From: Caballeronia sp. dw_19 | GTDB lineage: Bacteria; Pseudomonadota; Gammaproteobacteria; Burkholderiales; Burkholderiaceae | Assembly (NCBI RefSeq): GCF_018449515.1 | Contig: NZ_JAAVUQ010000033.1 | Location: forward strand, 23,681-87,680 | Length of the DNA stretch: 64,000 bases | Reading direction: 5' to 3' | Shown here: positions 17,839-25,853 of the stretch, one piece after another | How the letters are laid out: every line of letters begins with the position of its first letter | Position numbering within the stretch: position 1 is the first letter of the stretch | The notes under the pieces: model-generated | What the model was told of the DNA's origin: nothing | What the model saw: only the letters and a program-made list of their open reading frames with translations | The model's database searches: none | Position numbers and translations under genes: made by a program

Positions 17839-18611
17839 GGTATGAATTCCAGCAAGGTATCGAAGCGAGGCAGCGCGACGAGCGCCCTTTGCATCTCGAC
17901 GGACGCAGGGAAACCCGCTGCGTCCGCGCGCTCACCCACCGAGCGCCAGGCCGGCGTACGCACCGTGATCGCGGCATAACGCGGTCCGCGCGCAGCAATG
18001 TATTGCGCAGTCGTGCCAAAACGCGCGTAGAAGTCAGCACGCGTCCAGTACACCAGTTCGAAGCCCGGCTCGATCTCACCGAGTTGCACATACGGTTCGG
18101 GCGCAACATCGATCAGATGCAGCGCGCTCAAACCCACCGCGCCATTCGGATGGCTCTGCCACTCGCTGCGGAAAACGAGCTCGGGCGTCAGGTGCTGGCA
18201 GAAATAGACGCGGCCTCCGTCAAGCTGGCCCGGCTTCAGCCGCACGGTGGTGAACCGCGCATCGGCGGGGGGCTCGCCGTCCAGTTCGACCGGCCGCGAG
18301 AAGGTCTGCGGCGGCGTCGCGTAGAAACCGGCACGCTGCAAGGTATTGAAGGTCGCAGCCGGATCGTCGATGCGGAACACGAGACCGTCGGGACCCAGCG
18401 GACTCGACACAATCTCCTCGCGCACGGTCTTGCCATCGGCAGGCAAGCCGATGAGTTCAAGATAGTGGTCATCGAACACGATCGCATGATTGATCGACCC
18501 GAGCGTGTGATACCCGCGCGGCGCAACCGTGAAGCCGAGTTGCTCGAAGGTGCGCTGAGCAGCGTCGGTATCGAAACGCGTGTTGATGACGAGATGGTCG
18601 AGCTTCAGCAT
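17835..18611 (-). CDS. glyoxalase-like (VOC) domain protein
   Basis: A 258-residue protein of the Glyoxalase_3-like kind: LDHLVINTRFDTDAAQRTFE at the start, HAIVFDDHYLELIGLP and GLVFRIDDPAATF follow. Two VOC-like halves are suggested (about 1-130 and 150-255). The ATG at 18609-18611 is chosen because MLKLDHLV is the family start; it overlaps the thioesterase stop (TGATG), and the gene's own stop overlaps the ligase start. It may be a ring-cleavage or isomerising enzyme of the pathway; the reaction is not known. Confidence 0.8.
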   Translation of the reverse strand: MLKLDHLVINTRFDTDAAQRTFEQLGFTVAPRGYHTLGSINHAIVFDDHYLELIGLPADGKTVREEIVSSPLGPDGLVFRIDDPAATFNTLQRAGFYATPPQTFSRPVELDGEPPADARFTTVRLKPGQLDGGRVYFCQHLTPELVFRSEWQSHPNGAVGLSALHLIDVAPEPYVQLGEIEPGFELVYWTRADFYARFGTTAQYIAARGPRYAAITVRTPAWRSVGERADAAGFPASVEMQRALVALPRFDTLLEFIP

Positions 18612-19042
18612 CAGGGGGTTGGGGTTACCGTTGCCGTTGAATAGGCGCCGCGGCCGCTGGCGACGAGCTTGCCGTCCTTGTCGAAGACCTGCGCTTCGGA
18701 CACGGAGACCTGCGAGCCGAACTTGATCACCTTGCCCTTCACGGTCAGGTCGCCCTGAAACGCGGCGCGATGATAGTCCACGCGAAGATCGATAGTGGGC
18801 ACGCCCCGTCCGGTCTTCGATACCAGCGCCCAGTCCGCCGCCAGGTCCACGAGTGCGGCGAGAATGCCGCCGTGCGTGTAGCCCTTGTCGGAATTCACGA
18901 CCCATTCTTCGCGCCACGTGGCACGCAGCTCGATCTCGCCTTCGCTCACCGATACCACCTTCAAACCCAGCCATTCGTGAAACGGGCCGCGCCGCAAACG
19001 CGCCTCGATATCCTGCGCGCTCGGCAATGTTGCTTCGCTCAT
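18611..19042 (-). CDS. PaaI-family hotdog thioesterase
   Basis: A 143-residue hotdog-fold thioesterase. The motif KGYTHGGILAALVDLAADWA carries the usual HGG and catalytic Asp region, and LRVDYHRAAFQGDLTVKGKV is the second signature. These enzymes hydrolyse acyl- or aryl-CoA esters, often as a salvage step. The ATG at 19040-19042 follows AGGA; an upstream start adds nine residues. It overlaps the glyoxalase-like gene by one base. Confidence 0.9.
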   Translation of the reverse strand: MSEATLPSAQDIEARLRRGPFHEWLGLKVVSVSEGEIELRATWREEWVVNSDKGYTHGGILAALVDLAADWALVSKTGRGVPTIDLRVDYHRAAFQGDLTVKGKVIKFGSQVSVSEAQVFDKDGKLVASGRGAYSTATVTPTP

Positions 19043-19074
19043 GATGTTTTCCTCAGCGTATCTCATCAATAGAT

Positions 19075-20103
19075 TCAGGGGTTGACCACGACCTTACCCA
19101 GCACCTCGCGGTCGCGAATCAGGCGCAGTCCCTCGGCGGCTTGCTCAAGCGGCAAGGTCCGGTCGATGGCCGGCACCAGTTCTCCCGCCGCAATCTGATC
19201 GAGCAGCGCGCGCAGGTTTTCATCGTAGAAACTGTTCGAGCCGATGATCTTGAGTTCGAAGCTCCAGATGTATCGAAGGTCTTCGGCGGGTGCATGGCCA
19301 GCCGTTGCGCCGCATACGAGCAACGTGCCGCCGCGTTTCAGGCACTTCAGCGACGGCACCCAGGTGTCGCCGCCGGTGAAATTCACCACCACGTCCACCC
19401 CGCCCTCGTAAGTCCGGCGCTGGGGTTTGCCGTACTCGCCGATTGCCCACTTCGAAAAGTCCGTAGTCTTGTAGTTCACCGTATGATCCGCGCCGAGCGC
19501 TTTCAGTTGCTCGCACTTCTCGTCGCTGCCTGCACACGCGATCACCTCGGCGCCCAGTTGCTTCGCGATAAGAATGCACGCCGTGCCTACCCCGCCGCTT
19601 GCGCCGAGAATCAATACGCGGTCGCCTGCTTTCACGGTCTTGTGGGTGACCAGCATGCGGTGCGCCGTGCCGTACGCCACCGGCAACGCGGACGCGGCGT
19701 CGTAACTCACGGCATCGGGTAACGGAATCAACTGCCCGACCGACACCAGGCAGTATTGCGCCATGCCGCCATCGAGCATTTCGCCCATCAGGCCTTTCTC
19801 GGGATAAAGCGGATTCACGAGCACACGGTCTCCCGCCTTCCAGCCCTCCACGCCTTCACCCAATTCCGCAATTTCACCCGCCATGTCGAGACCGATCACC
19901 ACCGGAAACGGCACCTTGATCCCCGGCATGCCCTTCACGGTGAACACATCGTGGTAGTTGAACGACGACGCACGCACGCGGATCACCACATGCCCGGGTG
20001 TCGCCTTCGGCACGGGTTTGTCGGTCACCACGTGGAGTTGATCGAGGTCGCCGTGCTGGTTCAGCACGAGTGCCTTCATGGTCGATGGAATGCTGGTTGT
20101 CAC
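19075..20103 (-). CDS. zinc-type alcohol dehydrogenase / quinone oxidoreductase-like
   Basis: A 342-residue MDR-superfamily enzyme with the NAD(P) motif GASGGVGTACILIAK (about 165-185) and the GroES-like N-terminal fold (SSFNYHDVFTVKGMPG). The catalytic zinc Cys of alcohol dehydrogenases is absent at the first ligand site (Asn-Tyr-His there), so it may be a zinc-free reductase of the crotonyl-CoA reductase or quinone oxidoreductase type. It lies 15 nt after the ABC substrate-binding gene within the operon. Confidence 0.85.
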   Translation of the reverse strand: MTTSIPSTMKALVLNQHGDLDQLHVVTDKPVPKATPGHVVIRVRASSFNYHDVFTVKGMPGIKVPFPVVIGLDMAGEIAELGEGVEGWKAGDRVLVNPLYPEKGLMGEMLDGGMAQYCLVSVGQLIPLPDAVSYDAASALPVAYGTAHRMLVTHKTVKAGDRVLILGASGGVGTACILIAKQLGAEVIACAGSDEKCEQLKALGADHTVNYKTTDFSKWAIGEYGKPQRRTYEGGVDVVVNFTGGDTWVPSLKCLKRGGTLLVCGATAGHAPAEDLRYIWSFELKIIGSNSFYDENLRALLDQIAAGELVPAIDRTLPLEQAAEGLRLIRDREVLGKVVVNP

Positions 20104-20118
20104 AGTGTCTACTCCGTT

Positions 20119-21120
20119 TTATTGGATTGATTTCGATGCGGCATACGGGCCGGTATCGAAGAGATCGGGGGGCAGCGTGCCTTTGATCACACCGCCATCC
20201 ACGAAGATCTGATGCTCACGCTTGAGCGTCTCGAGATCGATCGGCTCGAAGGTCACGCGATTGATGTCCGACCAGCGCGCGGCATACGCTTGCGCGTCCT
20301 CGGCGGGAAGATTCGCGCTCTTTTGCAGGATTGCCGCGACGTCGTTCTGATGCGTTGCGCCCCATTGCAACGCCGTGCGCATGCCTGCGATCAGCTTCGC
20401 CACGTCCTGCGGATGCTGGGCCAGGTAATCCGCACGGATCGCGCTCACGCCTATATAGGGCGTTGCGTCGGATTTCGTCAGCTTCTTCCACTCAGCGCCA
20501 AAACTGCCGAGCCGCTTCACCTTCAATTCCTTTAGTTGTGCAATGGTTACCGATCGCAACGCAGCGGCGTCGACCTGCTTTTGCACGAGGAACTGCGCGA
20601 GCCGCGCTTCATTTCCCGGGACGATGGAAAAATCGTTCGCCTTGATGCCGTCGTTGCCCTGCAGCACCGCGGTGGCAATCGCCGCGACCGAACTGCCCGG
20701 TGGCGACATACCGACTTTCTTGCCGCGCAGGTCTGCGAGCGACTTGATCGGCGAGTCCTCAGGCGCGACGAATTCGACATCGGCCGGTTGCGTGGCAAGC
20801 ACGATCTTCAACGGAACGCCCTCGGCCGCTGTGCTGAAAACAGCGGCGGCAGGTGCCGCGAATGCGAAGTCGATCGCGTTGGCGGCCAACGCGCGATTGG
20901 GCGCGTTGACGTCGGAGAAACGAATGAAGGTAACGTCGAGGCCGCGTTGCTGCAGGAATTTTTGTGCCTCGAGTACCGCCCCGAAGCCCAGGCTCACGCC
21001 GCTCGTCCAATAGCCGATGCGCATGGGTTCGGCATGCGCCGTTTGCACAGTACCGAGCATCGCGGTCGTCGTAACGGCGGTTGCAACCGCCGCTCGCCTG
21101 AGTAGTAAAATGGCTTTCAT
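20119..21120 (-). CDS. ABC importer substrate-binding protein (SsuA/TauA-like)
   Basis: A 333-residue exported protein with a signal peptide (MKAILLLRR... ending AHAEP). The NMT1/SsuA-type fold is indicated by LRIGYW-like and GKKVGMSPPGSSVAAI segments. These proteins bind sulfonates, nitrate, pyrimidine precursors or aromatic acids. It works with the permease and ATPase just upstream; the cargo is unknown. It sits 21 nt after the permease. Confidence 0.88.
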   Translation of the reverse strand: MKAILLLRRAAVATAVTTTAMLGTVQTAHAEPMRIGYWTSGVSLGFGAVLEAQKFLQQRGLDVTFIRFSDVNAPNRALAANAIDFAFAAPAAAVFSTAAEGVPLKIVLATQPADVEFVAPEDSPIKSLADLRGKKVGMSPPGSSVAAIATAVLQGNDGIKANDFSIVPGNEARLAQFLVQKQVDAAALRSVTIAQLKELKVKRLGSFGAEWKKLTKSDATPYIGVSAIRADYLAQHPQDVAKLIAGMRTALQWGATHQNDVAAILQKSANLPAEDAQAYAARWSDINRVTFEPIDLETLKREHQIFVDGGVIKGTLPPDLFDTGPYAASKSIQ

Positions 21121-21141
21121 GGTTCCTTGTTTCCCGTTAGA

Positions 21142-21915
21142 TCAGTCGGTCTTTTTCCAGCGAAACAGGCGGCGCTCAAGCGGCTTCAGCACGCCCGCTT
21201 CGAGCAGCAGCATCAGGACAACGAGCGTGACGGTCCACGCGAAAACCTGATCGGTCTGCACGAGATCGGCAGCCTGCCGCAGGCGGTAGCCAATGCCGTT
21301 CGACGAGCCAATCGTCTCCGCCACCAGCGAGACACGCCAGCCAAAACCGAATGCGAGGCGCGCACCGGCGAAGAAATGCGGCAGGATGGTCGGCAGGAAA
21401 ATCTTGCGCATGGTCTGCGTCTGCGACATGCGAAAGCTACGCGCGAGCTCGACATGGTTCCGGTCTACTGTCAGTGCGCCTTGCCATACGTTCGTCAGGA
21501 TCAGCGGCATCGCGGTCATGAACACCACGAAGATGGTGGTTGCGTTCGAGATGCCGAACCAGATGATGGCGAACACCGCCCAGATCGCCGACGACACCGT
21601 GTTCACAATGGACAGCAACGGCTCGAAGAAATGCGCCACGCGCGGATTCGCACCGAGCGCAATGCCGAGAGGTGCACCAACGGCGGCCGCCAGAAGAAAA
21701 CCAGCCACAACGCGATACAGCGTGATGCCGAGGTCATCGAAGAACGTGCCGCTCTGAACGAGCCCCACAAATGCATGCGCCACTCTCAGCGGCCCGGGCA
21801 ATACAAATTGCGGCATGCGCAGCGACGCGGCCCACCATGCCGCCAGAAGCAGAATAACGAGCACAACGCGTTGCGCAACGGTTGAAGCAAATGAACTACG
21901 CGGAACAGTGGACAT
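21142..21915 (-). CDS. ABC importer permease (SsuC-like)
   Basis: A 257-residue inner-membrane permease with six predicted helices and the EAA-loop region (VDRNHVELARSFRMSQTQTM) that docks to the ATPase. The family is the nitrate/sulfonate/taurine type. It is preceded by its ATPase (3 nt gap) and followed by the binding protein. Confidence 0.9.
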   Translation of the reverse strand: MSTVPRSSFASTVAQRVVLVILLLAAWWAASLRMPQFVLPGPLRVAHAFVGLVQSGTFFDDLGITLYRVVAGFLLAAAVGAPLGIALGANPRVAHFFEPLLSIVNTVSSAIWAVFAIIWFGISNATTIFVVFMTAMPLILTNVWQGALTVDRNHVELARSFRMSQTQTMRKIFLPTILPHFFAGARLAFGFGWRVSLVAETIGSSNGIGYRLRQAADLVQTDQVFAWTVTLVVLMLLLEAGVLKPLERRLFRWKKTD

Positions 21916-21918
21916 GGG

Positions 21919-22659
21919 TCAGATCAGAAGACGCAATTGGCGGATCGCCTCGGCCACGGTCGGATCCGTGGCGGTTCGCGGGCGCGGCAGGTCGACGTCA
22001 ACAATCTCGCGCACGCGGCCGGGACGCGGCGCAAGCACCACGACTCGATCCGCAAGCACGATTGCTTCCTCCACGTCGTGGGTCACGAACAGCACGGTCA
22101 TGCACTGCATCGCGTGAATGCGCAGTAGTTCGTCGTGCATTTGGGAGCGCATCTGCGGGTCGAGCTTTGAAAACGGTTCATCCATCAGCAGGATGCGAGG
22201 GCCGGTGACAAGGCTCCGTGCAAGGGCGACGCGACTGCGCATGCCGCCCGATAGCTGATGCGGGTGGGCATCGGCGAAACCTTGCAGGCCGACCAGATCG
22301 AGGACCGCGTTCGCGCGGGTATGGCGTTCGCGGGCGGGAATCGCGGGGCTCGCGGCTTCCAGGCCGAACTCGGCATTCGCGCGCGCAGTGCGCCAGGGCA
22401 ACAGCCGGTCTTCCTGAAACATATATGAGAGCGCGTTGCGATCCTTCGTGCCTTCGGTCCGCTTGCCGTCGATCCACAGTTCGCCCTCCCCCGGTTCGAG
22501 CAATCCCGCCACCATGTTGAGCAGCGTGCTCTTGCCGCATCCCGACGTGCCGAGCAGCGCGACTATTTCACCTTGCGCGACATCGAAGGAAACGTGATCC
22601 AAGACCTTTAGTGATCCGAAGTTCTTTTCTATTCCGCGCAAGGAAATGGCAGCGCTCAT
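21919..22659 (-). CDS. ABC importer ATPase (SsuB-like)
   Basis: A 246-residue ATP-binding subunit with Walker A GTSGCGKST (37-45), signature LSGGM, Walker B RILLMDEPF and switch His in LFVTHDVEEA. It energises uptake with the adjacent permease and binding protein. The start codon overlaps the stop of the upstream GntR gene (ATGA). Confidence 0.93.
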   Translation of the reverse strand: MSAAISLRGIEKNFGSLKVLDHVSFDVAQGEIVALLGTSGCGKSTLLNMVAGLLEPGEGELWIDGKRTEGTKDRNALSYMFQEDRLLPWRTARANAEFGLEAASPAIPARERHTRANAVLDLVGLQGFADAHPHQLSGGMRSRVALARSLVTGPRILLMDEPFSKLDPQMRSQMHDELLRIHAMQCMTVLFVTHDVEEAIVLADRVVVLAPRPGRVREIVDVDLPRPRTATDPTVAEAIRQLRLLI

Positions 22660-23408
22660 CGGCGAAGCTCCGCCACCGTGTACAGTGGCAACGATGCCCC
22701 CGCGCTGGAAAGACTCGCGTAGACCTTCTCCATTGTCATGCTTTGGAACGTCTCTATATGACGGCGCGCAATAGTCTCTGCGCGACGTCCGTCGCCTGCG
22801 ATAAACGCATCGATCATCGCATTGTGATCGTGCTTGATCTCGGGTTTGGTTCCCTGTACGCCAAAGCCAAGCGCAACGAGGCGCGACATTTCATCGAGCA
22901 GGCTCGCGAGCGTTCTATGCAATCGCTCGTTGCCGCTCGCAGCCGCTATCGCCAGATGAAATTCGCGGTTCGCGTCGAGAAAAACATCAATTTGCGCCGA
23001 TAACGCCCGTTCCGGATGCGGCACGCGGCACGCCGCTTCGAGACGGCGCAGCAGCTCCACGTCAACACGGCCGCAGGCTAGCCGCGCTGCCAGTGGTTCA
23101 AGTTGTACTCGCAGCGCGAACACCTCTTCCACGTCTTTCAATGTGATCGCTGCAATGCGGTAACCCTGTCGCGGCAGAGAACGCACGAAGCCTTCGTGCA
23201 CGAGCCGCACGAGTGCAATACGGCAACTCGTTTTACCAATGTCGTACTCCGACATCAACTGGCTTTCGGTAACGGTCGACCCGGGCATCAGCTTGCATGA
23301 AAGCAGATCGCGGCGGATGCGTTCGTAGGCGTCATCGCCGCGCAACACTGCGGGGGCAGACGGTGCAAGCAGATCAGTAGAGTGCGTGGCGGATTCGTCG
23401 TAGGTCAT
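22656..23408 (-). CDS. GntR-family regulator, first gene of the ABC/ligase unit
   Basis: A 250-residue regulator with a winged helix (DAYERIRRDLLSCKLMPGST, SRIALVRLVHEGFV-like segment) and an FCD domain (about 95-225, with DANREFHLAIAAASGNERL). It is translationally coupled to the ABC ATPase and so controls, and is part of, the eight-gene unit ending at 16279. No clear GntR palindrome was found in the 400 bp upstream. Confidence 0.85.
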   Translation of the reverse strand: MTYDESATHSTDLLAPSAPAVLRGDDAYERIRRDLLSCKLMPGSTVTESQLMSEYDIGKTSCRIALVRLVHEGFVRSLPRQGYRIAAITLKDVEEVFALRVQLEPLAARLACGRVDVELLRRLEAACRVPHPERALSAQIDVFLDANREFHLAIAAASGNERLHRTLASLLDEMSRLVALGFGVQGTKPEIKHDHNAMIDAFIAGDGRRAETIARRHIETFQSMTMEKVYASLSSAGASLPLYTVAELRR

Positions 23409-23830
23409 GGCCGTTGGGTTGTAAGCTGCTCACGACATCGGATTGATATGTTCAAGAAACTATCGTAGGCGTTTACGACATTTTTCAAAAACAAGTTATT
23501 TAAATAAGTAAGCCCCGAGAAGAGATATCGTGGGAGGCTCAGGGGTGAGTAACTTGACCACTACAAACGTCCAGGGCTTGCGTAGGGCGCGCATCCATTG
23601 CCTAAGCTGATTTGCAGGCTTCTCCTTTTCATTCCGGTGTAAATGCTGACTATTGTGGGCAATCCTTAGCATGATTTTTATTGCCCGGTTCGCAACTAAG
23701 CGGTAACCAAATCGGCGCGGGGAATCGAATTGTTGTTACCGGCAAGGGGAATTGACCAAAGAGTTAAGCGATCACTGATCTGGCCTGCGGTTTGCGTGTA
23801 CCTGCTTAGCAAACTTCATTGGAGATGATC
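23409..23830. other. intergenic region between GntR and DUF4148 gene
   Basis: No gene is seen. The region must hold the promoters of the leftward GntR unit and of the rightward DUF4148 gene. An AT-rich stretch at 23470-23510 and a TTGACC at 23752-23757 are possible promoter parts, but no complete -35/-10 pair stands out. Confidence 0.4.
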
Positions 23831-24151
23831 ATGTTCAAGGCTCTTATTCCTGCTGTTGTTATCGCCTCAGCGCTCGCCGCGCCGACATTTGCGTTCGCTC
23901 AGGACAACACGCAAGTGACACGCTCTGCGGTAAAGAACGACCTTCAACAAATGGAGCAAGCGGGCTATAACCCGGCGGCCGACCGCACCAATTATCCCGA
24001 CCAAGCCCAAGCTGCCGAACAGCGCGTGGAAGCGGAACGCGGCGTGGCCGCTACGTCCTATGGCCCCTCGGTGAGCGGTACTTCCGCTTCAGGCATGCGC
24101 TCCGAGGCGACCCAGCCTGCCGGAACCCACTCTGTCTATTTCGGTCATTGA
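23831..24151 (+). CDS. DUF4148 secreted protein
   Basis: A 106-residue exported protein with a signal peptide ending FAFAQ and a DUF4148 domain (VTRSAVKNDLQQMEQAGYNP). The family is abundant in Burkholderiales and its function is unknown. The ATG at 23831 follows GGAGA by about 7 nt. A paralogue lies at 36796-37116. A strong hairpin terminator follows at 24272-24310. Confidence 0.88.
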   Translation: MFKALIPAVVIASALAAPTFAFAQDNTQVTRSAVKNDLQQMEQAGYNPAADRTNYPDQAQAAEQRVEAERGVAATSYGPSVSGTSASGMRSEATQPAGTHSVYFGH

Positions 24152-24271
24152 GGCGCCAGCGAAAATTGAGTCTCGCCTTGATCGCTCACGGATAGAAAGC
24201 CGGCCGGTGATGATTAAGCGGCGTTGCTTTGCACTCTGCGCGGGGGCCGGCAAATGGCAACTGCAGTACTG

Positions 24272-24310
24272 AAAAGGCCGTTTCCAACTCGCGTTGGAAA
24301 CGGCCTTTTT
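24272..24310. terminator. bidirectional intrinsic terminator
   Basis: AAAAGGCCGTTTCCAAC (24272-24288) and its exact complement (24293-24309) form a 17-bp stem with a TCGC loop, flanked by A- and T-runs. It can stop transcription from both the DUF4148 gene (+) and the GntR gene (-). Confidence 0.93.
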
Positions 24311-24386
24311 ATGTTTCAGTTCGTATTGTTTTCGGGTTTCAGCGTCTGTTGCCGGAAGCTGGTGTGCTCCCTTTTACCTGCGCGTC

Positions 24387-25088
24387 TTATTGCTGCTCCG
24401 CCGCTGTTTCGTCAAGCATCTGCATTGCCGCTTTCTCCGCATTTGCCACATGCAGTCGTGCCGCCGCGCCGGCCCCTTCCTCATCGCGTGCCTTCAGCGC
24501 TTTGAACAACTTGTCGATCTCACGGAGGCTGGCCGGAAGGCGGTCTGGGTGCATCAACGAAGTCGCGCGCAGCAAAGTGACCCGCGAATACAGGCTCGTC
24601 AGGATCTCTTTCACCAGGGCATTGCCGCAGTTATCGAGCAGTACATCGTAGAGTTCGGTCTTCGCCTTGATCACGCCAGCCTGATCGTTGGCCAATGCTT
24701 GCGCGCGCAGCAGCTTTGCTTTTTCGCCGAACAGGGCAATGGCTTCATCGCCCGCAATTCGAGCAAACTCTCCGGCGGCGAAACCTTCGAGCAAACCTCG
24801 AATTGCATACAATTCAGTGGCCTCCTGCTTCGACATGATCGCGACCACCGGCCCCTTGTGCGGCACGCTGCGTACCAGCTTTTCCGCTTCCAGCCGGCGC
24901 AATGCCTCCCGAACCGACGTCCGGCTGACACCCAGCGTCTCACACAATTCACGTTCGATGAGCCGCGCGCCCGGCGCGAAACGACCGGACACGATGGCTT
25001 GTCGGAGCACATTCTCTACCTGATGACGCAGCGTTTCCGGCCGCACCAAACCCATTCCGGCTGTCATTATTGTATTCCCGTCTGACAA
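24387..25088 (-). CDS. orphan GntR-family regulator
   Basis: A 233-residue FCD-type GntR regulator: winged helix with FAPGARLIERELCETLGVSR and TSVREALRRLEAEKLVRSVP, then a helical ligand domain (about 95-220). The family start may be MTAGMGLVRPET at 25067 rather than 25088. No metabolic gene adjoins it: one side is the DUF4148 gene, the other the candidate origin region. A GntR-type operator, TTGTCATACAA, lies 116 bp upstream. Confidence 0.87.
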   Translation of the reverse strand: MSDGNTIMTAGMGLVRPETLRHQVENVLRQAIVSGRFAPGARLIERELCETLGVSRTSVREALRRLEAEKLVRSVPHKGPVVAIMSKQEATELYAIRGLLEGFAAGEFARIAGDEAIALFGEKAKLLRAQALANDQAGVIKAKTELYDVLLDNCGNALVKEILTSLYSRVTLLRATSLMHPDRLPASLREIDKLFKALKARDEEGAGAAARLHVANAEKAAMQMLDETAAEQQ

Positions 25089-25203
25089 AGATCACCTCGG
25101 CATGATACTTGATACGGCATGCCAAAACGAATGATCGTGGGCCCAGCGTTATGCCCATGGGATGACGCGCGTTGTTATTTTGCAACGCCATTAGATTGAA
25201 TGA

Positions 25204-25214
25204 TTGTCATACAA
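25204..25214. promoter_or_regulatory. candidate GntR/FCD operator
   Basis: TTGTCATACAA fits the TnGTnnnACnA pattern known for FCD-type GntR regulators. It lies upstream of the orphan GntR gene and at the edge of the gene-free origin-like region. Confidence 0.5.
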
Positions 25215-25853
25215 AATAGCTTGCGATGTTAGATGTCGGTTGGTCCACCGGAAGCTTCGGTGACCGACTTCTTTTCGACGTTACCTTTCGATCGCTGAAT
25301 TTGGACTCCAGACAGGGCATGCCGACTCGTTCACGCTTTCGCGCCGGGATATTTGTCGAACAACTATGCGGCGCATATCTCGCGATTGATTTGGGAATGG
25401 TCGGACCGCTGCCCGTTAAAAGCAGATTGGGTGATCGGGCTGAATATTGGGCTCTAGCCCGCGCGGAAGGCAGATGAATGATCGGCTGACCGTTAGTTGC
25501 GATTATGCGAATTAGATCGAACAGGATGTAAGGCCCGAAGCCTCGGCGATGCGCGCGGATGCTTATGTTGTTCGATCGGGTTTTCAGGGATGCTTGTAAT
25601 GGTTGTATTACGCAGCCTCTTTCGGCGTAAGTCGGCTTGATGTTTGTCTGCGAAACGTGGTGGCACGCGTAAGCACAGATCCAGCGAGCAGAAAGATAGC
25701 GCATCGAGTTCATGCTGAGATCCCGATACCCATACCGCGTCGCGCTCAATAATGCACGACCGGTCATGCCAGATTGATCGGTACCGATCCGGGCAGCCAT
25801 AGCGAAGAGCATCCGATTCTCAGAATTTCGCGAAAACGAACCGATACGTGCCG
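25215..25853. other. gene-free region beside rep, candidate replication origin
   Basis: About 640 bp without a credible gene; a long minus-strand frame here has no domain, ribosome site or sensible composition. It lies directly downstream of rep, where plasmid and chromid origins are often found. Possible structure: GGATGCTT at 25557-25564 and 25588-25595, 31 bp apart (about three helical turns), with a partial third GGATG at 25524. A hairpin CACCG/CGGTG is at about 25246-25262. No perfect iterons or DnaA boxes were found, so the origin call is by position only. Confidence 0.35.

Noticed and set aside
25399..25407. GGTCGGACC palindrome in the origin-like region, resembling a FadR-class operator
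   Set aside because: Only nine bases, no regulated promoter beside it; likely chance in GC-rich DNA.
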